Positions 1 to 5,226 of a stretch of DNA of 12,498 bases are shown piece after piece (the first letter of the stretch is position 1; the number at the start of each line of letters is the position of its first letter). The notes under the pieces are model-generated. The model worked only from the letters and a program-made list of their open reading frames with translations, searched no databases and had not been told where the DNA came from. Source of the DNA: Hyphomicrobiales bacterium (GTDB taxonomy: Bacteria > Pseudomonadota > Alphaproteobacteria > Rhizobiales > Beijerinckiaceae); the NCBI GenBank assembly GCA_015655535.1, contig JAATEW010000308.1:1-12498 (forward strand). The letters run 5' to 3'. A program made the position numbers and the translations under genes.

Positions 1-124
1 CCATCCCGGCATAACTCAATATGGCCGCTATAAAAATCGCCAAATCTGGTCGCGTTAGGACCGCTAGCACGCTCACCGGCACCCAGAGCGGTGCGACAAG
101 AAAAGCAAGAACAGTTCGCTTCAT
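1..124 (-). CDS. N-terminal part of a small membrane protein, cut by the window edge
   Basis: An open frame starts with ATG at 124 and runs off the left edge after 41 codons. Its ATG overlaps the TGA of the DUF3253 gene in an ATGA, which suggests translational coupling and one transcript. The visible peptide begins MKRTVLAFLVAPLWVPVSVL and is strongly hydrophobic. Residues about 5-22 and 27-41 look like two membrane segments separated by a short TRPD turn. I do not recognise the family. The start is supported by the overlap and the immediate hydrophobic segment, not by a strong ribosome binding site. Only the position, strand and likely membrane location are claimed. Confidence 0.6.
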   Translation of the reverse strand, partial: MKRTVLAFLVAPLWVPVSVLAVLTRPDLAIFIAAILSYAGM

Positions 125-399
125 GCTTCCACTGACCCTTTTGGCAGGCCCAATTTATACGGGCCCTTGAACGTATCGGGGTCGGCCGGCTCACCACGGC
201 GATAGATGGTGATCTTGCCTTCCTTCGCGAGAACGACAGCCGTTTCCCGCACGCGGTCGAGATAGCCCTGCCACGGCACGCTGAGACGGCCCGTCACCTT
301 GGCGAAGGCCTGGGCGGCATCGGCAGGATCGACAAAGTTCGGAGGCACCGCCTTGCCGCAGAGTTCGAGGATCACGCCAGCTATCGTCGGCTCATCCAT
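121..399 (-). CDS. DUF3253 family small protein
   Basis: This encodes a 92-residue soluble protein. It resembles the DUF3253 family: an N-terminal helix (EPTIAGVILELC, residues 3-14), a central stretch around the tryptophan at 43 followed by YLDRVRETAVVLAKEGKI (46-63), and a C-terminal RRGEPADPDTFKGPYKL segment (67-83). In this family the tail reads like the wing of a small winged-helix fold. The biochemical role is unknown. An AGAGGA ribosome binding site lies about 9 nt upstream of the ATG. The stop overlaps the start of the next membrane-protein gene by 4 nt. Family call is from recognition of the tail motif; DNA binding would be a guess. Confidence 0.8.
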   Translation of the reverse strand: MDEPTIAGVILELCGKAVPPNFVDPADAAQAFAKVTGRLSVPWQGYLDRVRETAVVLAKEGKITIYRRGEPADPDTFKGPYKLGLPKGSVEA

Positions 400-423
400 A
401 TAAAGGCATCCTCTTTTTTAAAC

Positions 424-537
424 GCATCGGATTGATCCAGATCAAATCGGGCTTGCCCGATTTAATCTCACTAAAGCTGATCTCGGCAAAAGCCGAGATC
501 AGTACCGGTTCCCACTTTTGGGTCCGATGCTCTAGCA
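424..537. repeat. Intergenic palindromic repeat element with two hairpins
   Basis: This fills the gap between the TPR-like gene and the DUF3253 gene. Outer arms GCATCGGA (424-431) and TCCGATGC (523-530) enclose two hairpins. One is AAATCGGGC-TT-GCCCGATTT (444-463), the other CTGATCTCGGC-AAAA-GCCGAGATCAG (477-502). The right end (…CACTTTTGGGTCCGATGCTCTAG) closely resembles the right end of the element at 8665-8770. Neither hairpin has a T-run on either side, so they do not look like standard intrinsic terminators, though they may protect mRNA ends. I read this as a dispersed REP-like element. Confidence 0.75.
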
Positions 538-544
538 GCTGCCC

Positions 545-1072
545 TCACCCGTTGGCTTGCGTCGGCTGCTCTTCATCTTCGTCTTCGACATGCTCGTCGA
601 TGGTCTGCAATATGCGGCGGGCCCGCATATGATCGTCCGGATCGAGCTCCGCGACCTTCGCCAGAGCCTCCCGGCCTTCCTCGAACCGCTTCAGCCTCGC
701 AAGTACGAAGCCATATCCGCGCAAAGCGAAGAGGAAAGCCCGTGGTTCGCCGTCGAAATGCGTGAAATCCGCATGGGCTGGCGTCACCTCGCGCCAATTC
801 TCCGGCAGGCCGTTGCGCCTGATCGCTTCGCGCAGCCAGATTTCGAGATGCGGAAGCGTTTCTTTCAGCCGGTGGCGGTAGTAGTAGAATCGGAAGGCAC
901 CGAAATTCGTCGCAATATGGTTCGGTGCGACGCTCAAGGCGTGCCTGATCTGGACCTCGCATGCCTGCTCATCTTCCCAGACAAGCCCCGCCGCATGCAG
1001 GGCGCGCTCCGCTTCCGCCGGAAGGTCGCCGCCATAATAGCGCCTTTCCAGCCATTTTTCGTCATCCATCAC
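545..1072 (-). CDS. TPR-like cytoplasmic protein, function unknown
   Basis: This encodes about 175 residues with no signal peptide or membrane segment. It starts GTG-ATG, so the true first codon may be the ATG at 1069. Upstream there is only a weak GGGCGG. Two helical-repeat regions are visible: residues about 40-75 (SVAPNHIATNFGAFRFYYYR and following) and a clear TPR near the C-terminus (FALRGYGFVLARLKRFEEGR with the following AELDPDDH, about 114-146). The last ~15 residues are very acidic (EHVEDEDEEQ). The aromatic FRFYYYRHRL run is distinctive. A protein-binding scaffold role is inferred from the repeats; no partner is evident. Repeat elements flank it on both sides, so it is probably transcribed alone. 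Confidence 0.75.
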   Translation of the reverse strand: MMDDEKWLERRYYGGDLPAEAERALHAAGLVWEDEQACEVQIRHALSVAPNHIATNFGAFRFYYYRHRLKETLPHLEIWLREAIRRNGLPENWREVTPAHADFTHFDGEPRAFLFALRGYGFVLARLKRFEEGREALAKVAELDPDDHMRARRILQTIDEHVEDEDEEQPTQANG

Positions 1073-1089
1073 GCCGCCCGATCGAAAAC

Positions 1090-1141
1090 CAGAGCGGAAT
1101 GAGAAAAAGTGTGCAGCGGTTTTCCGCCCGCATCCCGCTCT
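1090..1141. repeat. Nested palindrome, REP-like
   Basis: Outer arms AGAGCGG (1091-1097) and CCGCTCT (1135-1141) enclose an inner GCGG-TTTT-CCGC hairpin (1116-1127). It lies just upstream of the start of the TPR-like gene. Its left arm AGAGCGG is also at 8666-8672, at the start of another element. Elements of this form are common between genes in Rhizobiales (recollection, not searched). Confidence 0.65.
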
Positions 1142-1155
1142 AAATTATGAGAATC

Positions 1156-1263
1156 GATCACGTTCATGGTTTTGGATCACTCAAGTCGGGCTTGTCCGAC
1201 TTGAGACTCTAAGATGCTCAACTCGGGCAAGCCCGAGTTGCCTGATCCAAAATCATCGTGATC
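1156..1263. repeat. Composite intergenic palindrome with two inner hairpins
   Basis: Long imperfect outer arms run at 1156-1179 (GATCACG…TTTTGGATCA) and 1243-1263 (TGATCCAAAA…CGTGATC). They enclose two nearly identical hairpins: CTCAAGTCGG…CCGACTTGAG (1180-1205) and CAACTCGGGC-AA-GCCCGAGTTG (1219-1240). The inner hairpins match the first hairpin of the 424-537 element, with paired changes. No coding region is evident across 1073-1311. The whole unit can fold into a three-way structure and lies downstream of nrsF. Confidence 0.75.
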
Positions 1264-1311
1264 TAGTCTTGCCCTTCAATAGCAAGTCTTTGGCCAGTCT
1301 CAAAAGCGAAC

Positions 1312-1953
1312 TTACCAGCGCAGGAGACGCGCCCCGATCAGAGCGCCGGCCGCCGTCATGATGGCGATGCCGATCGAATACCAGGCCGCGACGAAGAAGG
1401 GCGAGTCGTCCGGGCAATGCGTGGCGTAAAGCATGGCGCCGATCGCACCCGCGAAGAGCCCCGCGGCTGCGCCCGCCAGCGCCGGATGCGACGGCGCTCC
1501 GTCGCGCAAAGCCACAAGCAAAGCGCAAAAAGGCGCAAGCGCCAGCAAAGGAATGCTCCGCAGGCAGAACATCGCATTATGGCCGATCATGCGGCGTCCC
1601 CAATCGGCTTGCGGAACCGCGACCAGTTCGAGCCCGATGCCAAGCAGCAGCAGCGCCGGTACGATCATCAGCGCCAAGGAGATGCCACGCAGCTCGGCGC
1701 CCGGCCGCGCGAGCCGCAATGTCAAAAGCCCCGCCAGACAGACGAGCAGGCCCATGAGCCCGATCTTGAAAAAGATCCTGGGATCGTCGGCTCCCAAGCT
1801 TAAGAGATGCGGCCGCAAGCCGAGGCCAGCGACATAAATGCCAATGGCGACGACCATCCCCGGCAGCAGCCATGCGCTCACAGTCCGGCCGAGCGGTGCC
1901 GGCGGTGTGCCGGCGTCGACTGCGAGAGCCTGAATCAAATTCTCCGTTTTCAT
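1312..1953 (-). CDS. nrsF: NrsF-family membrane anti-sigma factor (DUF1109)
   Basis: This encodes a 213-residue integral membrane protein with about six hydrophobic segments (roughly 27-46, 62-80, 91-112, 133-150, 157-177, 186-208). It has a short hydrophilic N-terminus that would face the cytoplasm and bind the sigma factor. The family is DUF1109/NrsF. In Caulobacter, NrsF holds SigF inactive until heavy-metal stress and needs two cysteines. Here C130 (GHNAMFCLRSIP) and C180 (YATHCPDDSPFF) sit at almost the positions I recall there (131 and 181). Its ATG overlaps the TGA of the sigma-factor gene (ATGA at 1950-1953), so the pair is co-translated. The neighbouring bufferin operon supports a metal or redox sensing role. 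Confidence 0.88.
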   Translation of the reverse strand: MKTENLIQALAVDAGTPPAPLGRTVSAWLLPGMVVAIGIYVAGLGLRPHLLSLGADDPRIFFKIGLMGLLVCLAGLLTLRLARPGAELRGISLALMIVPALLLLGIGLELVAVPQADWGRRMIGHNAMFCLRSIPLLALAPFCALLVALRDGAPSHPALAGAAAGLFAGAIGAMLYATHCPDDSPFFVAAWYSIGIAIMTAAGALIGARLLRW

Positions 1954-2507
1954 GCTTCGCTCATTTTGAACTTCGCCGCCAGGGCGGCGAGTCCCCGGTG
2001 CAAGGCCACGCGAACCGCACCGGCGCTCATGGACAGGCGTTCCGCGGCCTCGCCGATCGATGCCCCATCGACGGCGATGATCCGCACGACATCGCGCTGC
2101 CGGTCCGGCAGACTTTTGAGATGGCGGTCGATATCTTCCACAAGCATAGACGGTTCGGCTTCATCACTGCCAAGGACATCGGCAAAATCCTCGATCGGCA
2201 CATGGAGTCTACGGCCGCGCCGCCGCAAGACATCGATGGTCTTATGACGCACGATCGCCCATAGCCACGGACTGAAGGGAGACTGCGAATCCCACGTCTG
2301 GCGTTTGAGATGAATCGCAAGCAAAGTCTCTTGCACCACGTCCTCCGCATCCATAGCGGCATAGCCACCCGCCGACAGGCCGCGCCGCGCCGCGGCTCGA
2401 AGAACCGGAGTCAATTCGCGCAGCAATTGCTGATAGGCCGCCGCGTCGCCGGCATTGCCGGCCCGCATCAAGGCTGCCCATCCCTGCTCTCGATCATTGC
2501 CGCGCAC
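1950..2507 (-). CDS. sigF: ECF RNA polymerase sigma factor, SigF-like
   Basis: This is a sigma-70 family ECF protein. Region 2 runs from about residue 25 to 80 and includes DAEDVVQETLLAIHLKR and FSPWLWAIVRHKTIDVLRRR. Region 4 lies near the C-terminus (LPDRQRDVVRIIAVDG, then GEAAERLSMSAGAVRVALHRG). There is no extra C-terminal domain. The frame stays open back to an ATG at 2576, but I place the start at GTG 2507, giving 185 residues. A GGGAG ribosome binding site lies 5 nt upstream of it, and a SigF-type promoter (2526-2551) lies inside the longer reading frame, so its transcript could not encode the extra 23 residues. The gene overlaps nrsF by 4 nt. The inferred regulon is its own operon plus the divergent bufferin operon. 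Confidence 0.88.
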   Translation of the reverse strand: MRGNDREQGWAALMRAGNAGDAAAYQQLLRELTPVLRAAARRGLSAGGYAAMDAEDVVQETLLAIHLKRQTWDSQSPFSPWLWAIVRHKTIDVLRRRGRRLHVPIEDFADVLGSDEAEPSMLVEDIDRHLKSLPDRQRDVVRIIAVDGASIGEAAERLSMSAGAVRVALHRGLAALAAKFKMSEA

Positions 2508-2525
2508 ATGCGCTCCCGTGGTGAT

Positions 2526-2551
2526 TTCGGTAAATATATAGGTTTTGTTAC
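2526..2551 (-). promoter_or_regulatory. SigF-type promoter for sigF-nrsF (autoregulation)
   Basis: Read on the minus strand, GTAACA (2551-2546) is followed by exactly 16 nt and then CGAA (2529-2526). This is the -35/spacing/-10 form I recall for Caulobacter sigma-F (GTAACC-N16-CGAA). Transcription would start near 2519, about 12 nt before the GTG at 2507, leaving just room for its GGGAG ribosome binding site. An almost identical element drives the divergent operon. Confidence 0.78.
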
Positions 2552-2609
2552 GCTCGGCCCGGCTTGCTCCTATCATACTTTTGCCGGCGAAAATTCGATC
2601 CTATGGTCC

Positions 2610-2635
2610 GTAACGTCTGCTTTGCCACTCGCGAA
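2610..2635 (+). promoter_or_regulatory. SigF-type promoter for bufABCD
   Basis: GTAACG (2610-2615), exactly 16 nt, then CGAA (2632-2635), in the orientation of bufA. Transcription would start near 2642, giving a leader of about 64 nt. The leader contains the palindrome CCGGTTCCAACCGG (2650-2663) just after the predicted start site. The motif matches the promoter on the other side of the intergenic region in all but the sixth base of the -35. Confidence 0.8.
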
Positions 2636-2705
2636 GAAGTCCGTGCAAGCCGGTTCCAACCGGTTCGCTAGCCTACCCCGCCTGATCTGAAAAAAGGGAT
2701 TCATG

Positions 2706-2999
2706 ATGACTGTGAAGACAAACGTTGCAGGTATTTCTTTGGCCGGCTCGCTCGCCACTGCCCTTGCACTCCTATCGGGCCCCGCTTCCGCGGGCCCGGC
2801 TCCCGCCCAGCCGACGATGGATAAATGCTACGGTGTCAGCCTCAAGGCCCAGAACGATTGCGCCGCGGGCGCGGGCACGAGCTGCGCCGGTACGTCGAAG
2901 GCCGATTATGACCCGGCCGCCTGGAAATATGTCGCCAAGGGCACCTGCGAGACAATCTCGACGCCGAAGGGCATGGGCTCCCTCAAAGCCAAGTCCTAA
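2706..2999 (+). CDS. bufA: Bufferin-type RiPP precursor (DUF2282)
   Basis: This encodes a 97-residue exported peptide. Residues 1-29 are a Sec signal peptide with a basic start, a hydrophobic core (SLATALALLSG) and cleavage after ASA. The mature part has four cysteines, 41, 52, 60 and 81, in the spacing of the DUF2282/BufA1 family: DKCYGVSLKAQNDCAAGAG, then TSCAGTSKADYD, then KGTCETIS. In characterised bufferins an MNIO enzyme turns some cysteines into thiooxazoles and the peptide binds copper in the periplasm (from memory). Two ATGs are adjacent; GGGA at 2696-2699 fits the second (2706) better than 2703. It is the first gene of the operon, followed at 84 nt by its maturase. The signal peptide acts as the leader in this RiPP class. 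Confidence 0.9.
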   Translation: MTVKTNVAGISLAGSLATALALLSGPASAGPAPAQPTMDKCYGVSLKAQNDCAAGAGTSCAGTSKADYDPAAWKYVAKGTCETISTPKGMGSLKAKS

Positions 3000-3021
3000 T
3001 TCATCGAGTCCTAATCCATTT

Positions 3022-3051
3022 CGAGGGCGTGCCAGCGTCGGTGCGCCCTCG
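3022..3051 (+). promoter_or_regulatory. Stem-loop between bufA and bufB
   Basis: CGAGGGCG (3022-3029) pairs perfectly with CGCCCTCG (3044-3051) across a 14-nt loop, starting 22 nt after the bufA stop. No T-run follows, so it is not a classic terminator. It could stabilise the 3' end of a short bufA transcript or attenuate transcription, letting precursor exceed enzyme. The bufB ribosome binding site AAGGAG (3071-3076) lies downstream of the hairpin and is not sequestered by it. Confidence 0.6.
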
Positions 3052-3083
3052 CCATCCCTCCGCCGGATCGAAGGAGTCCTCGT

Positions 3084-3953
3084 ATGAGCCGCCCGTCGGA
3101 TCTTCCCTGCGCCGCAGGGGTCGGCTTCAAGCCACAGCATTTCGAGGCCATCGCGGCAGGGCCGCAGCCGCTCGGCTTCTTCGAGGTCCATGCTGAAAAT
3201 TACATGGGCGCCGGCGGCAGGCCACATGCGCAACTGCACTCTCTCCGCGCGCATTACGCTCTTTCAATTCACGGCGTCGGTCTCTCGATCGGCGCGGCCG
3301 GGCCGCTCGACGGCGATCATCTCGCACGGCTGAAACATCTCTGCAACCGCTATGATCCGCAGAGCATTTCGGAACATCTGGCCTGGTCGTCGCACGGCGG
3401 CACGTTTCTCAACGACCTCCTCCCGCTGCCCTATACGCAAGAAACGCTGGCCATCGTCTGCGCCCATGTCGATCAGGTGCAGAGCACGCTGCAAAGGCAG
3501 ATTCTCCTCGAAAATCCGGCGACTTACATCCGTTTCGCGCAATCGGCTATCGGCGAGGCGGATTTCATCGCCGAGATCACCCGCCGCACCGGCTGCGGGC
3601 TCTTGCTCGATGTCAACAATGTCTTCGTCTCGTCCGTCAATCAGGGCACCGATCCGCGCGCCTATATCGCGAATTTTCCGCTCGACCATGTGCGCGAGAT
3701 TCATCTTGCCGGCCACGCGGAGACGCATGATGGTGGGGCCCGCCTCCTGATCGATGCGCATGGCGCGCCCGTCGCCGATCGCGTCATGGCGCTTTACGCG
3801 GAGGTGATCGCCAAAGCCGGGCCGATTCCGACCCTGATCGAATGGGACAACGACGTACCGGCGTGGCCGCAGCTTCTGGCCGAGGCGCAATGCGCGCAAA
3901 TCATCCTCGATGCGCATCAGTCCCAAGGCGCGCGAAGCGCCACGGCCGCGTGA
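3084..3953 (+). CDS. bufB: MNIO-family bufferin maturase (DUF692)
   Basis: This encodes a 289-residue cytoplasmic enzyme of the multinuclear non-heme iron oxidative (MNIO, DUF692) family, a TIM-barrel with an iron cluster. Family blocks appear in order: GVGFKPQHFEAI (12-23), FFEVHAENYMG (32-42), SIHGVGLSIG (61-70), SEHLAW (96-101), LLENPATYI (141-149), LLLDVNNVFVSSVNQG (173-188), EIHLAGH (205-211), IDAHG (223-227) and LIEWDNDVP (251-259). Candidate metal ligands include H63, E97, E143, D176, N178, H207, D224, H226 and E253. The length is normal for the family. The inferred reaction is oxidative conversion of BufA cysteines to thiooxazoles. The ribosome binding site AAGGAG is 7 nt upstream. 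The stop codon overlaps the bufC ribosome binding site, so translation is probably coupled. Confidence 0.92.
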   Translation: MSRPSDLPCAAGVGFKPQHFEAIAAGPQPLGFFEVHAENYMGAGGRPHAQLHSLRAHYALSIHGVGLSIGAAGPLDGDHLARLKHLCNRYDPQSISEHLAWSSHGGTFLNDLLPLPYTQETLAIVCAHVDQVQSTLQRQILLENPATYIRFAQSAIGEADFIAEITRRTGCGLLLDVNNVFVSSVNQGTDPRAYIANFPLDHVREIHLAGHAETHDGGARLLIDAHGAPVADRVMALYAEVIAKAGPIPTLIEWDNDVPAWPQLLAEAQCAQIILDAHQSQGARSATAA

Positions 3954-3962
3954 GGAGACGCC

Positions 3963-4745
3963 ATGTACGCTGCTCTCCAACGCGATTTCGCCGAGGCCCT
4001 TACCGATCCCGGCCGTGCCGTGCCAAAGGATATCGCTGCCTGCCATGCCGATGATGCGGCGCGGCGCTTTTCTATTTATCGCAACAATGTCGCCGTCGCG
4101 CTCATCGACGCGCTTGCCGCGCGTTTCCCGGTGACGCAGCAGATCGTCGGCGACGATTTTTTCAAAATCCTGGCGCACCTGTTCATAGCAGCGCATCCGC
4201 CAGCGTCGCCGCTGATGATGTTTTACGGCGAAGATTTTCCCGGTTTCATCGCCTCTTTCGAGGCCGCAAAAGACATAGCTTATCTTCCCGATATCGCGCG
4301 GCTCGAAGCAGCCCGCACCCGTGCCTACCATGCCGAAGACGCCGCGCCGCTCGATGCCGCCGTTCTCCGAGCCATCGAGGCAAAAGACCTGGGCGATGTG
4401 CGCTTCAGCCTGCATCCATCGGTCGAGATCATCGCGTCGGCCTATCCGATCGTCACGATCTTGGCGATGCATATGGGCGGCATCCCGCTCGCCGAAATCA
4501 CCGATTGGCAGAGCGAAGACGCGCTCGTGTCGCGGCCCTATCTTGATGTTGACATCCGCTGCCTGCCACCCGGCAGCGCGGCTTTTTTGCACGCTTTAAG
4601 CGGTGGGCACACGCTCGCACAAGCCGTGGAATACGCGGTGGCGGCGCATTCCGATTTCGATCTCGGGATCAATCTCGCCCTGCTCTTCAACGCCGGGCTT
4701 GTCACGTCCCTTTCGATTGTTTCACCAGAGGATATGTCCCCATGA
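3963..4745 (+). CDS. bufC: MNIO partner protein (DUF2063, BufC)
   Basis: This encodes a 260-residue soluble protein. The N-terminal ~100 residues carry the DUF2063 domain (LQRDFAEALTDP at 5-16, RRFSIYRNNV at 34-43, ALAARFPVTQQIVGDDFF at 50-67). A linker with YLPDIARLEAARTRAYHAED (106-125) follows, then a C-terminal part beginning at LHPSVEIIASAYPIVTI. Databases label this domain 'putative DNA-binding'. In MNIO systems it is the partner that recruits the precursor leader to the enzyme, so a peptide-recognition role is more likely. The ribosome binding site GAGGAG is 5 nt upstream and overlaps the bufB stop. Its own stop overlaps the bufD ATG (ATGA, 4742-4745). Confidence 0.88.
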   Translation: MYAALQRDFAEALTDPGRAVPKDIAACHADDAARRFSIYRNNVAVALIDALAARFPVTQQIVGDDFFKILAHLFIAAHPPASPLMMFYGEDFPGFIASFEAAKDIAYLPDIARLEAARTRAYHAEDAAPLDAAVLRAIEAKDLGDVRFSLHPSVEIIASAYPIVTILAMHMGGIPLAEITDWQSEDALVSRPYLDVDIRCLPPGSAAFLHALSGGHTLAQAVEYAVAAHSDFDLGINLALLFNAGLVTSLSIVSPEDMSP

Positions 4746-5224
4746 GTGAATTGTCTCTCACCTCAACAAAGCCGCTTTCGGGCCTGCCGGCGCTGGTCGG
4801 ACAGATCACCGCGCTATTGGACAAGATCCCCCAATCTTTCCTGTCGCTTTGCGCGCGGATTTTTCCGGCCGCCGTCTTCTGGCTGTCAGGCGAGACCAAG
4901 GTCGACGGCTTGCATTTGAAGGACAGCGCCGTTGCCTTGTTTCGGGAGGAATATGCTTTGCCGCTGATCGACCCGACGATCGCAGCTTATATGGCCGCCT
5001 TCACGGAGCACTTCTTTCCTGTGCTGCTCGTCATCGGCCTTGCCAGCCGTTTCGCGGCTCTGGCGCTTCTCGGCATGACACTGGTGATCGAAATCTTCGT
5101 CTATCCCGACGCGTGGCCGCTGCATGGCGTCTGGGCGACTTGCTTCCTCGTCGTGATCGCACGCGGCGCAGGCAAATTCTCGCTCGATCATCTCATCGCG
5201 CGGCACTATGGGCTCGCGAAGTAA
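4742..5224 (+). CDS. bufD: DoxX-family membrane protein of the bufferin operon
   Basis: This encodes 160 residues with four predicted membrane segments (about 32-50, 82-101, 103-120 and 126-141), the usual DoxX layout and length. The N-terminus is cytoplasmic-looking and has no signal peptide. DoxX-like proteins accompany bufferin and the related HvfABC(D) operons. Their job is not settled; electron transfer to the MNIO enzyme or a membrane redox role has been suggested for related proteins. It has C37 in the first helix and C134 in the last. The ribosome binding site AGAGGA is 9 nt upstream. It is the last gene of the operon, ending 2 nt from the convergent galE stop, with no terminator visible between them. 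Confidence 0.85.
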   Translation: MSELSLTSTKPLSGLPALVGQITALLDKIPQSFLSLCARIFPAAVFWLSGETKVDGLHLKDSAVALFREEYALPLIDPTIAAYMAAFTEHFFPVLLVIGLASRFAALALLGMTLVIEIFVYPDAWPLHGVWATCFLVVIARGAGKFSLDHLIARHYGLAK

Positions 5225-5226
5225 GG

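Noticed and set aside
477..502. Intrinsic terminator at the 11-bp hairpin
   Set aside because: No T-run follows on either strand, and the hairpin belongs to a larger repeat element.
557..1102. A plus-strand open frame over the TPR-like gene
   Set aside because: The minus-strand protein has TPR-like helices and an acidic tail, while the plus-strand product has no recognisable pattern.
2989..3018. Direct repeat AGTCCTAAT around the bufA stop
   Set aside because: Only nine bases and two copies; likely chance or a small slippage duplication, with no evident function.
3264..4592. A 442-codon minus-strand open frame across bufB and bufC
   Set aside because: It lies opposite two clearly recognised genes, has no ribosome binding site that I can see, and shows low-complexity Arg/Asp/Glu composition.
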